DNA of 64,000 nt, taken from Hyphomicrobiales bacterium. Its GTDB lineage: Bacteria; Pseudomonadota; Alphaproteobacteria; Rhizobiales; Beijerinckiaceae. The notes beneath the pieces were generated by a model, which ran no database searches, was not told the origin of the DNA, and was given only the letters and a program-made list of their open reading frames with translations. Location of the stretch: the NCBI GenBank assembly GCA_016716745.1, contig JADJVD010000003.1:276001-340000 (forward strand), read 5' to 3'. Positions 55,805 through 64,000 of this stretch are shown here, piece by piece. The translations under genes were made by a program, and so were the position numbers. Every line of letters begins with the position of its first letter. The stretch's first letter is position 1.

Positions 55805-56416
55805 TCACATCACGATGACCTTCGTGCCGACGCGGGCGCGCTCGTAGAGATCGACGACGTCGTCGTTCATCATGCGGATGCAGCCGGAGGAGACCGCCTC
55901 GCCGATGGTGTCGCTCTCGTTGGTGCCGTGGATGCGGTAGATCGTGTCCTTGCCGCCGGCGTAGAGATACATGGCGCGCGCGCCGAGCGGATTGTCCTCG
56001 CCGCCGGGCATGAAGGCGGGCAGGTCGGGGCGGCGCTTCAGCATCGCGGCCGGCGGCGTCCAGTCCGGCCACTCGGCCTTGCGGCCGACCTTGACCGCGC
56101 CCTTCCACTCGAAGCCCTGACGGCCGACGCCGACTCCGTAGGCGACGGCGCGGCCGTCGCCGAGGCTGAAGTAAAGCGTGCGGGCGGCCGTATCGATGGT
56201 GATCGTCCCGGCGCTCTGGCCGGTCGGATCGGCGACGACGACGCGGGTGGAGGAGGGCTGCTCGCGCTGCACCGCCATCGCGTCGAAGCGCGCCTTGACG
56301 GTCGGCTGCTCGCGCAGGAAGGCGAGCGGCGAGTCGCGGTCGATGGCGTAGCTCGAAAGGCCGGAGCCGATCAGCGCGGCGGCGAAGACGGATGCGCGGG
56401 CGAGCGAGCGGAACAT
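55805..56416 (-). CDS. L,D-transpeptidase (YkuD/ErfK family)
   Basis: A 203-residue exported protein with a signal peptide (ending near SYAI). Its YkuD domain includes TLYFSLGDGRAVAYGVGVGR (in part) and the active site HGTNE...SSGCIRM, with catalytic Cys in SSGCIR. It forms L,D cross-links in peptidoglycan or attaches proteins to it. AGGGGG precedes the ATG at 56416. It lies in a run of envelope genes (SGNH hydrolase, transglycosylase) on the same strand. Confidence 0.92.
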   Translation of the reverse strand: MFRSLARASVFAAALIGSGLSSYAIDRDSPLAFLREQPTVKARFDAMAVQREQPSSTRVVVADPTGQSAGTITIDTAARTLYFSLGDGRAVAYGVGVGRQGFEWKGAVKVGRKAEWPDWTPPAAMLKRRPDLPAFMPGGEDNPLGARAMYLYAGGKDTIYRIHGTNESDTIGEAVSSGCIRMMNDDVVDLYERARVGTKVIVM

Positions 56417-56538
56417 CGTGACCCCCTTGGAATGAACGCTGGCGACGTCGTCCTGTCGAAGCGGATAACGTCGCCGATGGGGGCAGGTTCCATGATCGCC
56501 GGCCGGGCTTCGGTGCGCGCGCGCACGCGCCGCGGCGA

Positions 56539-57846
56539 TCAGCGGCGCGGCCAGGCGAAATCGTCGGCGCGGCCCGGCTTGGCGTCCTGCGGGCGCCCCT
56601 CGACCAGCGCGCGCGCCAGCAGCGAGGCGGCGTCGCCGCCGCCGGGACTGCGGCCGGTCGCCAGAACGCCGCCGGGCGCGGCGGTGGGCGCCGTGAGAGG
56701 GGCGACTGGCCCCGCGGCGGGCTTGGTCGGCAGGAACACCGGGCCCGGCAGATCCGGCAGCGCGAGGCCCGCGAAACGCGAGGCGGCCTCGCGCGCCTCC
56801 TGCTCGCGCCGCAGCGTCGCCTCGACGAGCGCCGTCGCGTCGAGCTGGAAGGGGTCGATCGGCGCCGGTTCGGCCTCCTTGCGCTCGGGCGCGGGCGTTG
56901 CGAGCGCCGGCGGCGCGCCGGCCGCGCGCACGATGTCGCCCTCGACGAAATGGGCGAGCTTCACCGCGCCGGCGCGGGTGAGATGAATGCCGTCGGCCGC
57001 GCGCAGCCGCGTCTGCTGGCCGTTGACGTCCGGCCCGGAGGCGTCGAACTGCCCGGCCTCGTCGGCGAAGCGATCCCACACGTCGATGAAATGCGCGCCG
57101 GCTTTCTCGGCATGGGCGCGGAACAGTTCGTTCAGCTTCGACATGTCGGCCGCGTAACGCTCCTGCCGCATGATCGGCAGGCCGACCCAGATCACGGGAA
57201 TGTTGCGCGCGCGGAAGGTGGCGACGAGGCTCTCGATGCGCTGGCCGTAGATCTCGCGCCAGCGCGGGCTCAGCGGTTCGAGCGTCGTTCCGTCCGCGTC
57301 GCGGATCTGCTGGCGGTCGTTGGTGCCGAACAGCATCAGCACGTAGTCGAGCCGCTCGCCGCCGGCGACGAGGTCGCGCGCGGCCTTCTGCCAATCGTAG
57401 AAATCCTCGCGCACGAGGCCGGAGGATTCGCGCGCCTTGCGCTGGACGGCGACATGCGGCCGGTCGATCGCCAGCGACTCGCGCAGGCCGTCGGCCAGCA
57501 TCACGCCGAGGCTGTCGCCGAGCACGGCGACGAAGAAGCTCGGCTCGACGACGGGGCGCTCGGGCTGGGCGGAGAGGCTCGGGCTGGTGGGCGTCCGGCG
57601 CACCGTCTCGACGCGCGGGCGCGCCTCGTCCGGCGCGCGGGCGCGCGGGGCGGGGCGGGCGGCGCGTTCGCGCAGCATCCGCTCGAGATGGGGATAGCGG
57701 ATGTCGACGTCGTTCTCGGCGCGCGCGCGATCGGGGGCGAGCCACGACAGGGCGAGGAGCGCGGCCGCCGTCGCGACGATGCGCGCGCGCCGCGCGCCGC
57801 GCAGGCGCGCGCTCGGCCGGACAGGGGTGGCCTCGCCTCTCCTCAT
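56539..57846 (-). CDS. DUF459 SGNH/GDSL-type hydrolase
   Basis: A 435-residue protein with an N-terminal membrane or signal segment (residues about 21-43) and a low-complexity Arg/Pro linker. The SGNH domain has the nucleophile S112 in VLGDSLG, block III GTND and the final DGIHLT. A Pro/Ala-rich C-terminal tail follows. DUF459 proteins are periplasmic and are thought to act on envelope polymers or acyl groups. It lies 17 bp after the transglycosylase gene, so the two are probably co-transcribed. Confidence 0.88.
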   Translation of the reverse strand: MRRGEATPVRPSARLRGARRARIVATAAALLALSWLAPDRARAENDVDIRYPHLERMLRERAARPAPRARAPDEARPRVETVRRTPTSPSLSAQPERPVVEPSFFVAVLGDSLGVMLADGLRESLAIDRPHVAVQRKARESSGLVREDFYDWQKAARDLVAGGERLDYVLMLFGTNDRQQIRDADGTTLEPLSPRWREIYGQRIESLVATFRARNIPVIWVGLPIMRQERYAADMSKLNELFRAHAEKAGAHFIDVWDRFADEAGQFDASGPDVNGQQTRLRAADGIHLTRAGAVKLAHFVEGDIVRAAGAPPALATPAPERKEAEPAPIDPFQLDATALVEATLRREQEAREAASRFAGLALPDLPGPVFLPTKPAAGPVAPLTAPTAAPGGVLATGRSPGGGDAASLLARALVEGRPQDAKPGRADDFAWPRR

Positions 57847-57863
57847 CGCCCGATGATACAGGC

Positions 57864-59195
57864 TCAGGGCGCCTTGCGCATCTCCTCGAGCAGGGCGAGC
57901 GTCGGGTGGCCGTCCGGCGTGACGCCTTGCCGGGCCTGCCAGTCGCGGATCGCGGCGCGCACCTTGTCGCCGAGCTTGCCGTCGAGCGCGCCGACGTCGT
58001 AGCCGCGGCGCTGGAGTTCGCGTTGCAGCTCGCGCGCCTGCGTCGCCGCGATGGCGCGCTCCTGCGGCCAGCGGCCGACGAGCGGCGCGCGGCCGGCGAG
58101 GCGGTCGGCCAGCAGCCCGACCGCGAGAGCGTAGAGCATCGAGTTGTTGTAGGCGCGGATGACGACGAAGTTGCGCGTCACCAGAAAGGCGGGGCCGGCG
58201 CGCCCCGCCGGCAGCAGCAGCCTCGTCTCCGCCCCCTCCGGCGGCGCCGCGCCGTCGGCGCGCGTGACGCCGCGCTGCGCCCAGTCGGCGGCCGGGCGAT
58301 AGCGCTCCTGATCGTCGGCGGCGAGCCGGAAGCCGGCCGGCAGCGCGACCTCGTAGCCCCAGGGCGCGCCGGCGATCCAGCCGTGATGGTTGAGGAAGCT
58401 CGCCGCCGAGGCGAGCGCGTCGGTCGGCGACGACCAGATGTCGGCGCGCCCGTCGCCGTCGGCGTCCACCGCGTGGCGCAGGAAGCTCGAGGGCATGAAC
58501 TGGGTCTGGCCCATCGCGCCCGCCCAGGAGCCGCGCATCGCGGCGGGCGTCACATGCCCGTCCTCGAGAATCTTCAGCGCGGCGATCAGCTCGTCGCGGA
58601 AATAGTCGCCGCGATAGCGCGCGAAGGCGAGCGTGGCGAGGGCGGCGACCACCTGCTCGCCGCCGGTCTCGACGCCGTAATTCGTCTCCGTGCCCCAGAT
58701 CGCCAGAATTGTGTGGCGGTCGACGCCGGTGGCGCGCTCGGCGCGGGCCAGCGCCTCGGAATGGACGCGGGCGAGCGCCTGCCCGCGCGCCGCGCGCTTG
58801 TCGGTGACGGCGGCGCCGACATAGGCGCGGACGGTCGAGGTGAACTCGGATTGTTTGCGCGTGCGCGCCAGAACCGCAGGGACCGGCGCGACGTCGCCGA
58901 GCGCGCCGTCGAAGGTGGCGCGCGAGACGCCGGCGGCCTGCGCCAGCGGCCACAGGGTCTCGACAAAGGCCGAAAATGCGGCGGGGTCGATCTTCACGGC
59001 TTCGGCCTTGGCAAGAGATCTGGCAGGGGCCGCGGCGGGCGCGGCGCGCGCGGCGCGCGGCGTCATCAGCAGGCCGACGGCCGCCGAGACCAGCGCGACG
59101 ATGAGCGCAAGGCGCAGGATTTGTGAAAACGAACTCACATAGGGCGTCGCCTCGGGCTGGACGCCCGGGCGTGCGGTCGAACTGCGGGCGGCCAT
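57864..59195 (-). CDS. MltB-type lytic murein transglycosylase with peptidoglycan-binding domain
   Basis: A 443-residue protein with an N-terminal membrane anchor or signal (about residues 26-50). The transglycosylase domain has catalytic Glu E170 in WGTETNYG and GSWAGAMGQTQFMPSSF. A C-terminal PG-binding-1 domain follows (LQRELQRRGYDVGALDGKLG...RAAIRDWQ). It cleaves glycan strands to 1,6-anhydro-muropeptides. It is upstream of the DUF459 and L,D-transpeptidase genes. Confidence 0.93.
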   Translation of the reverse strand: MAARSSTARPGVQPEATPYVSSFSQILRLALIVALVSAAVGLLMTPRAARAAPAAAPARSLAKAEAVKIDPAAFSAFVETLWPLAQAAGVSRATFDGALGDVAPVPAVLARTRKQSEFTSTVRAYVGAAVTDKRAARGQALARVHSEALARAERATGVDRHTILAIWGTETNYGVETGGEQVVAALATLAFARYRGDYFRDELIAALKILEDGHVTPAAMRGSWAGAMGQTQFMPSSFLRHAVDADGDGRADIWSSPTDALASAASFLNHHGWIAGAPWGYEVALPAGFRLAADDQERYRPAADWAQRGVTRADGAAPPEGAETRLLLPAGRAGPAFLVTRNFVVIRAYNNSMLYALAVGLLADRLAGRAPLVGRWPQERAIAATQARELQRELQRRGYDVGALDGKLGDKVRAAIRDWQARQGVTPDGHPTLALLEEMRKAP

Positions 59196-59462
59196 CGGCG
59201 CGGTCGTCTCCCGAACGTGCGTCGTCTGACCCGCAGGTTAACGCCGACCGGTTAACGATCCAGTCACCATATCGTGCGGCGGCGGGAGCCGTTCACCTCG
59301 CCGCAACCGGCGGCGGCCGAGATAGGCCCATCCGCCTTTCGGGGCGGCGGTGCGGGGCTTTGGCGCAGCGGGACGGCGAAATTGCCGCGCCGGGGCGCTT
59401 GGCGCGACTCGGCTTTACTGGAATGCTGCGCCTTCCGCAGGGGCGGCGCGAGGAGGGGTGCG

Positions 59463-60464
59463 ATGGAAATTCCGGGCATTGCCGGCTTCAGCATGTTCGC
59501 GGTGTTTCTCGCGATCTTCGTCGTGCTCACGCTGATGGCCGGCATCCGCCAGGTGCCGCAGGGCTACGCCTACACGGTCGAGCGCTTCGGCAAGTATCTC
59601 AAGACGCTGACGCCCGGCCTGGGGATCATCATCCCCTACATCGATCGCATCGGCCACAAGGTCAATGTGATGGAGCAGGTGCTCGACGTGCCCTCGCAGG
59701 AGGTCATCACCAAGGACAACGCCTCCGTCACGGTGGACGGCGTCATCTTCTTTCAGGTGCTCGACGCGCCGCGCGCCTCCTACGAGGTCTCCAATCTCGA
59801 ACAGGCGCTGCTCAATCTGGTGATGACGAACATCCGCACCGTGATGGGCTCGATGGATCTCGACCAGTTGCTGTCGCATCGCGACGAGATCAACACGCGC
59901 CTGCTCAACGTCGTCGACGTCGCGGTGGCGCCGTGGGGCGTGAAGGCCAACCGCATCGAGATCAAGGATATCGTGCCGCCGCGCGACCTCGCCGATTCGA
60001 TGGCGCGGCAGATGAAGGCGGAGCGCGAGAAGCGCGCCGCGGTGCTCGAGGCGGAAGGCGCGCGGCAGGCCGAGATCCTGCGCGCGGAAGGGCGCAAGCA
60101 GGCGCTCGTGCTCGACGCCGAGGGCCGCAAGGAGGCGACCTTCCGCGACGCCGAGGCGCGCGAGCGTCAGGCGCAGGCGGAGGCGGCGGCGACCGCGATG
60201 GTCAGCAAGGCGATCTCGGAAGGCGACATGGGCGCGCTGAACTACTTCATCGCGGAAAAATACGTGAAGGCGCTGGAGGCGGTGGCCCACTCCAACAACC
60301 AGAAGGTCTTCATCATGCCGATCGAGACGGCCTCGCTCGTGGGCACGCTCGCGGGCATCGCGGAGATCGCCAAGCAATCGATGGGCGACGAGGCGACGGG
60401 CCGCCCCGGCGGCGGCCGCAAGTCGCCGCCGACCTCCCTCCCGCCCGCCGGCGGGCGCAGCTGA
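59463..60464 (+). CDS. SPFH/band 7 membrane protein (paraslipin/QmcA-like)
   Basis: A 333-residue protein with one N-terminal membrane helix (residues about 9-27). The band-7 domain starts QVPQGYAYTVERFGKYL. A charged coiled-coil follows (QMKAEREKRAAVLEAEGARQ, in part), and the C-terminal block has NYFIAEKYVKAL. These scaffolds organise membrane microdomains and often regulate FtsH-like proteases. GAGGAGGGG precedes the ATG at 59463. The NfeD gene directly downstream is its usual partner. Confidence 0.93.
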   Translation: MEIPGIAGFSMFAVFLAIFVVLTLMAGIRQVPQGYAYTVERFGKYLKTLTPGLGIIIPYIDRIGHKVNVMEQVLDVPSQEVITKDNASVTVDGVIFFQVLDAPRASYEVSNLEQALLNLVMTNIRTVMGSMDLDQLLSHRDEINTRLLNVVDVAVAPWGVKANRIEIKDIVPPRDLADSMARQMKAEREKRAAVLEAEGARQAEILRAEGRKQALVLDAEGRKEATFRDAEARERQAQAEAAATAMVSKAISEGDMGALNYFIAEKYVKALEAVAHSNNQKVFIMPIETASLVGTLAGIAEIAKQSMGDEATGRPGGGRKSPPTSLPPAGGRS

Positions 60465-60473
60465 CGAACAGGC

Positions 60474-60932
60474 ATGACGATGACTCTCGAATCGTTCGAA
60501 GCCCTCGGGCCGTGGGGTTGGGTGATCTTCGGCATCATCCTGTGCGCGGCCGAACTGACGGTGCCGGGCGCCTTTCTGGTGTGGATCGGCTTCGCCTCGA
60601 TGGCCGTCGGCCTCGTCAACATGGCGACGCCGGTGCCGACGGTCTGGAACCTCGTGATGTTCTCGATCTTCGCGATCGGGTTCGTCATCATCGGCCGCAT
60701 GATCTATGGCGGCGCCGAGCAGAACGCCGACGGCGCGCAGCTCAACCAGCGGGCGCGGGCGCTGGTCGGCCGCAACTTCCGGCTGGATCAGGAGATCGCC
60801 GCCGGGATGGGGCGCATCCGCGTCGACGATTCGGTGTGGCGCGTCAGCGGACCGGCGCTCGCCAGCGGCGTCGAGGTGAAGGTCGTCGGCGTCGCCGCAG
60901 ACGGCGTCACGCTGATGGTGGAGAAAGCCTGA
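60474..60932 (+). CDS. NfeD-family membrane protein
   Basis: A 152-residue protein with two or three N-terminal hydrophobic segments (WVIFGIILCAAELTVPGAF, in part) and a C-terminal OB-fold domain (ARALVGRNFRLDQ, GMGRIRVDDSVWRV). The short NfeD form without protease domain pairs with SPFH proteins, as here (10-bp gap). A second ATG two codons later is also possible. Confidence 0.92.
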   Translation: MTMTLESFEALGPWGWVIFGIILCAAELTVPGAFLVWIGFASMAVGLVNMATPVPTVWNLVMFSIFAIGFVIIGRMIYGGAEQNADGAQLNQRARALVGRNFRLDQEIAAGMGRIRVDDSVWRVSGPALASGVEVKVVGVAADGVTLMVEKA

Positions 60933-60942
60933 GGCCTCGGCC

Positions 60943-61941
60943 TCAAGCGACGCCGAGACGCAACAGATCGTGCAGATGAACGACGCCGCAGAGCGCGCCT
61001 GAGGCGTCGACGACGAGCAGCGCGGTGATCATGCGACTGTTAAGCTGATCGAGCGCGGCGACCGCGAGCGCGTCCGGCGCGACGATGCGCGGATTGCGCG
61101 TCATCACCTCCTCGACGCGAACCGTCAGCAGGTCCGGCCGCATGTGGCGGCGCAAGTCGCCGTCGGTGATGACGCCGACGACCTTGCCGTCCGCGTCGAC
61201 GACGCCGACGCAGCCGAGCCCCTTCGAAGAAATCTCCATCACGGCGTCCGACATCGGCGCGCCGAGCGCGACCTTGGGCAGGCGCCTGTCCTTGTGCATC
61301 ACGTCGCGCACGAGCGTCAGCTTCGCGCCGAGCTTGCCGCCGGGGTGGAAGACGCGGAAATCCTGTGCGGTGAAGCCGCGCGCGGCGAGCAGGGCGACGG
61401 CGAGCGCATCGCCCATCACGAGCTGCATCGTGGTGGAGGTGGTCGGCGCAAGGCCGTTCGGGCAGGCCTCCTCCACGCGCGGGAGCACGAGCCGCACGTC
61501 CGCGGCGCGGGCGAGCGCGCTGTCGGACTTCGAGGTCAGGGCCACGAGGCCGATGTGAAAGCGGCGCGTGTAGGTGATGATGTCGGCCAGCTCTGGCGTC
61601 TCGCCGGACCAGGAGAGCGCGAGAACCACGTCGTCCTGCCGGATCATGCCGAGATCGCCGTGGCTCGCCTCGCCGGGATGGACGAAATAGGCGGGCGTGC
61701 CGGTGGAGGCGAGCGTCGCCGCGATCTTGCGGCCGACATGGCCGGACTTGCCCATGCCGCTGACGATGACGCGGCCGGCGGCCTTGCCGATAAGATCGGT
61801 CGCGGCGGCGAAGGCCTCGCCGAGCGGACCGGACAGGGCGGTTTCGAGCGCGGCGATGCCGGCGCGTTCGACGCCGAGCGTGCGCAGCGCCTCGGCGACG
61901 GCGGGGTGGGGCGCCTCTGCGGCGCGGGGGGCGGAGGTCAT
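60943..61941 (-). CDS. kdsD: D-arabinose 5-phosphate isomerase
   Basis: A 332-residue protein: an N-terminal SIS domain (SGMGKSGHVGRKIAATLAST, in part; HPGEASHGDLGMI; LSWSGET) and two C-terminal CBS domains (VRDVMHK..., VEEVMTRNP...). It converts ribulose 5-phosphate to arabinose 5-phosphate, the first step to KDO for lipopolysaccharide. The start at 61941 fits the family; the 32 extra upstream codons do not. It converges with nfeD. Confidence 0.92.
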   Translation of the reverse strand: MTSAPRAAEAPHPAVAEALRTLGVERAGIAALETALSGPLGEAFAAATDLIGKAAGRVIVSGMGKSGHVGRKIAATLASTGTPAYFVHPGEASHGDLGMIRQDDVVLALSWSGETPELADIITYTRRFHIGLVALTSKSDSALARAADVRLVLPRVEEACPNGLAPTTSTTMQLVMGDALAVALLAARGFTAQDFRVFHPGGKLGAKLTLVRDVMHKDRRLPKVALGAPMSDAVMEISSKGLGCVGVVDADGKVVGVITDGDLRRHMRPDLLTVRVEEVMTRNPRIVAPDALAVAALDQLNSRMITALLVVDASGALCGVVHLHDLLRLGVA

Positions 61942-62018
61942 GGCCCGCCTGATAGCACTTCGGCCGGTCGCGCGCAGCAGCGGGGATGCGCCGAAACGGC
62001 ACAACGCGACGGGCGGCG

Positions 62019-62035
62019 CTAACCGCGCGTTAACC
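62019..62035. promoter_or_regulatory. Candidate CtrA-binding site
   Basis: CTAA-N7-TTAACC differs from the CtrA consensus TTAA-N7-TTAA(C) by one base. It lies between the divergent kdsD and outer-membrane protein genes, 14 bp before the latter's ATG. AT-rich TTAA elements are rare in this GC-rich sequence, but a single weak site is not proof. Confidence 0.35.
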
Positions 62036-62048
62036 ATGAGCGGCGAGA

Positions 62049-63676
62049 GTGGCGCGTCGTCCCAACGTGGCGGAGACCGTGCCGAACCGCCTGTTCCAAC
62101 GCCCCCTGCTTCTGCGTCTGGCGCTCGCCGGCGCGTCGCTGACGGCCGCCCATGCGGCGGCGTTCGCGCAGGCCCCGCCCGCCGGCTCGCCGGCGGGGCT
62201 GGCGACGCTCAGGGGCTCGAGCGCCGGCGCCGCGCCGCTCGGCGGGCTCGAACCCTCTGGGTTTGCGGGCAATTCCGCCGACCGGTCGGCGCAGGCGGCG
62301 ACGGCGCGGGTCAAACCCAAGCCGCGCAAGCCCGTTCTCGGCAGCGCGAAGAAGCCGCTGCCGGCGTTGCAGCCCTACGCCTCGGCGCCGCGCGTGCATA
62401 CCAGACCGCGCGCGATCCCGAGCGCGGCAAGCCGAAGCTCATCCGCCCCGCCAATCCCGCGCCGCCGCCGACGGTGGCGGCCATCCCCTATCCCGAGCGC
62501 AAGCGACCGACGGCCGACCAGAACCCGTATCAGCCGGTCGGCGTCGACGTCGGCGGGCTGCGCCTGCGGCCCTATGTCGAGGCGGACGGGGGCTACGACG
62601 ACAATCCCAATCGCGCCGCCGGGGCGCACAAGGGCTCGGGCTTCGTGCGCGCCGCCGCCGGCTTCGAGGCGGCCTCGCAATGGGCGCGGCACGAGTTCAA
62701 GGCCTCGCTGCGTGGGGGCTATTCGCACTTCGCCAACATTTCCGGCGCCGACAGGCCGGACGCGCAGGGCGCGATGTCGCTGCGGCTCGACGCGCTGCGC
62801 GACACGCAGGTTCTGCTCGACGCCAATGTCTCCATCGACACGCAGCGGCCGGGCTCGCCCGAGATCACCTCGATCGGCACGGTCGGCGCGACGCTGAAGA
62901 ACCGGCCGATCGTGGCGACTTACGGCGCCGGCGTCGGCGTCACGCAGCGTTTCAACCGGCTGGAGGCGAGTCTGCGCGGCTCGGTCGACCGAACGTCGTA
63001 TCAGAACGGCGATCTGTCCGACGGCACGACGCTGAAGCTCGAGGGGCAGAGCTACAACACCTACGCGCTGCGCGGGCGGCTCGCCTACGAGGTCTCGCCC
63101 GGCTTCAAGCCTTTCGTCGAGGCGACGGTGGACGCGCGCAAGCACGACGACCGGGTCGATTCCTCGGGCTTCCGCCGCGATTCGACCGGCGTGACCGGCA
63201 AGGCGGGCGCGAGCCTCGAGCTGACGCGTCTCGTCACCGGCGAGGCGAGCGTCGGCTATTCCGAGCGCAACTACGACGATTCGCGGCTCGGCAAGCTGCG
63301 CGGCCCGGTGTTCGACGCCGCGCTGATCTGGACCGCGACGCCGCTGACGACGGTGACGCTGAAGGGCTCGACGGCGCTGAACGAAACGACGGTCGCCAAC
63401 GCCACCGGATCGGTCGCGCGTAAGGGCTCCATCGAGATCTCGCACGCGCTCTTGCGCAATCTGACCATCGCCGGCGGACTCGCCTACGGCGAGACGAGCT
63501 ATCGCGGCGTCGACCTCACCGAGAAGACGCTCGCGGCGACGCTGCGCGCCGACTACAACATCACCCGCTCCGTCGTCGTGCGCGGCTCCTTCACGCATGA
63601 GCGGCTGAAGAGCACGGCGGCCAATTCCGACTACACCGCGAACGCCTTCCTGCTCGGACTGCGCCTGCAGCGCTAG
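62049..63676 (+). pseudogene. Outer-membrane beta-barrel protein, frameshifted as sequenced
   Basis: The first frame gives a signal peptide (cleavage near AAFAQ) and a Pro/Ala-rich linker up to LQPYASAPRV. The rest, from AYQTARDPERGKPKLIRP to LLGLRLQR, is in another frame. It reads as an alternating beta-strand barrel (GGYSHFANISGADR, RLAYEVSPGFKPFVEATVDAR in part) ending in a short aromatic-poor strand. One base missing in the GC run at 62385-62402 would join the two; 1628 bases equals 543 codons minus one. It resembles the outer-membrane beta-barrel family common in Hyphomicrobiales. Function unknown. Confidence 0.75.
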
Positions 63677-63692
63677 CGCGTCGTCGTCGCGG

Positions 63693-64000
63693 CGTTATTG
63701 CGAGGAGCGCAGCGAGGAAGCAATCCAGGCTGTCCGCGTAGGCTGGATTGCTTCGCTTCGCTCGCAATGACGGAAAGAAGTCGTCGTCGCGGCGTCATTG
63801 CGAGGAGCGCAGCGAGGAAGCAATCCAGGCTGTCCTCGTAGGCTGGATTGCTTCGCTTCGCTCGCAATGACGGAAAGGCGTCGTCGTCGCGGCGTCATCG
63901 CGAGGAGCGTAGCGACGAAGCAATCCAGACTGTCCGCGTAGGAGCTGGATTGTTTCGCTTCGCCTCGCACGACGGAGAGGCGTCGTCGTCGCGGCGTCAT
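63693..64000. repeat. Tandem array of about 100-bp palindromic units (CERSEAIQ/ASEAKQS-type element)
   Basis: Three full units start at 63693, 63793 and 63893, and a fourth begins at 63995 and leaves the window. Each unit is an imperfect inverted repeat: CATTGCGAGGAGCGCAGCG...GCAATCCAG, a short centre, then CTGGATTGCTTCGC...GCAATGACG. Units are separated by a GTCGTCGTCGCGG spacer. Translated, the element gives the familiar CERSEAIQ and ASEAKQS strings that are wrongly annotated as proteins in many genomes. No coding function is claimed. The third unit is more diverged than the first two. Confidence 0.9.

Noticed and set aside
59239..59262. Two GGTTAACG repeats upstream of the SPFH gene as a CtrA site
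   Set aside because: The TTAA elements are 10 bp apart instead of 7, so they do not fit the CtrA spacing.
63695..64000. Short open frames giving CERSEAIQ/ASEAKQS peptides
   Set aside because: They are translations of palindromic repeats found in many unrelated genomes and are not protein genes.
63693..64000. The tandem array as a CRISPR
   Set aside because: Units of about 100 bp are palindromic throughout, spacers are a constant GTCGTCGTCGCGG sequence rather than unique, and there are no cas genes.

Overview
The window looks like a chromosomal segment of a high-GC alphaproteobacterium of the order Hyphomicrobiales (Rhizobiales). Evidence seen here: alanine/arginine-rich high-GC coding, GTGA-type start/stop overlaps, a CpdR response regulator beside an N-formylglutamate amidohydrolase, a homospermidine synthase, a DUF2937 protein, an mmgR-like small RNA, a ROSE-like leader before hsp20, and CERSEAIQ-type palindromic repeats. 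No phage, insertion sequence, CRISPR array or integrase was seen. The layout is ordinary core and accessory metabolism, not a defence or mobile island.

Layout. 0-6 kb: polyamine genes (3' end of an ornithine/lysine decarboxylase, a GNAT acetyltransferase, homospermidine synthase) with a complete TRAP transporter between them. 6-9 kb: an enolase-superfamily enzyme with an amino-acid ABC permease and binding protein. 9-17.5 kb: a WD40 protein, oxyR divergent from a di-haem cytochrome c peroxidase (with an OxyR site and an FNR/FixK box between them), a CobW-family GTPase, the znuABC zinc importer headed by a small His-rich membrane protein behind a Zur-like box, then ferrochelatase. 17.6-20.5 kb: a UshA-type 5'-nucleotidase and pcaHG. 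20.5-33.5 kb: a long minus-strand block of a PaaK-like ligase, livFKMHG, a long-chain acyl-CoA synthetase, a Crp-family regulator and a fused indolepyruvate ferredoxin oxidoreductase. 33.8-37.2 kb: a DUF1007/NicO nickel-cobalt transport pair convergent with a cobalt-type nitrile hydratase operon whose two subunit genes are both frameshifted. 37.5-47.4 kb: a short-chain dehydrogenase, small membrane proteins, tRNA-Val(GAC), cpdR, N-formylglutamate amidohydrolase, the mmgR-like sRNA, an MFS transporter, hisN, a DUF486 protein, a lysophospholipase-like hydrolase, hsp20 and a threonine aldolase. 47.6-54.2 kb: gltB and gltD with a frameshifted YbjQ-family gene between them. 54.2-62 kb: GST, dienelactone hydrolase, L,D-transpeptidase, DUF459 SGNH hydrolase, MltB-type transglycosylase, an SPFH/NfeD pair and kdsD. 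62-64 kb: a frameshifted outer-membrane beta-barrel gene and a 100-bp tandem array of palindromes that runs off the right end.

Themes. Metal handling recurs: zinc import, the CobW GTPase, haem synthesis, Ni/Co transport and cobalt nitrile hydratase, with His/Asp-rich tracts in three separate proteins. Envelope genes cluster at 55-63 kb. Five genes carry apparent frameshifts: four are single-base indels, mostly in GC-rich runs, and one is a 5-bp duplication. Either the assembly has indel errors or several genes are decaying; the sequence alone cannot decide this. I found no convincing wholly new system. The best leads are the OxyR/FNR composite control region, the His-rich leader protein of the zinc operon, the cobalt-nitrile hydratase/NicO neighbourhood, the mmgR-like RNA and the operator-like repeat on the ior promoter.
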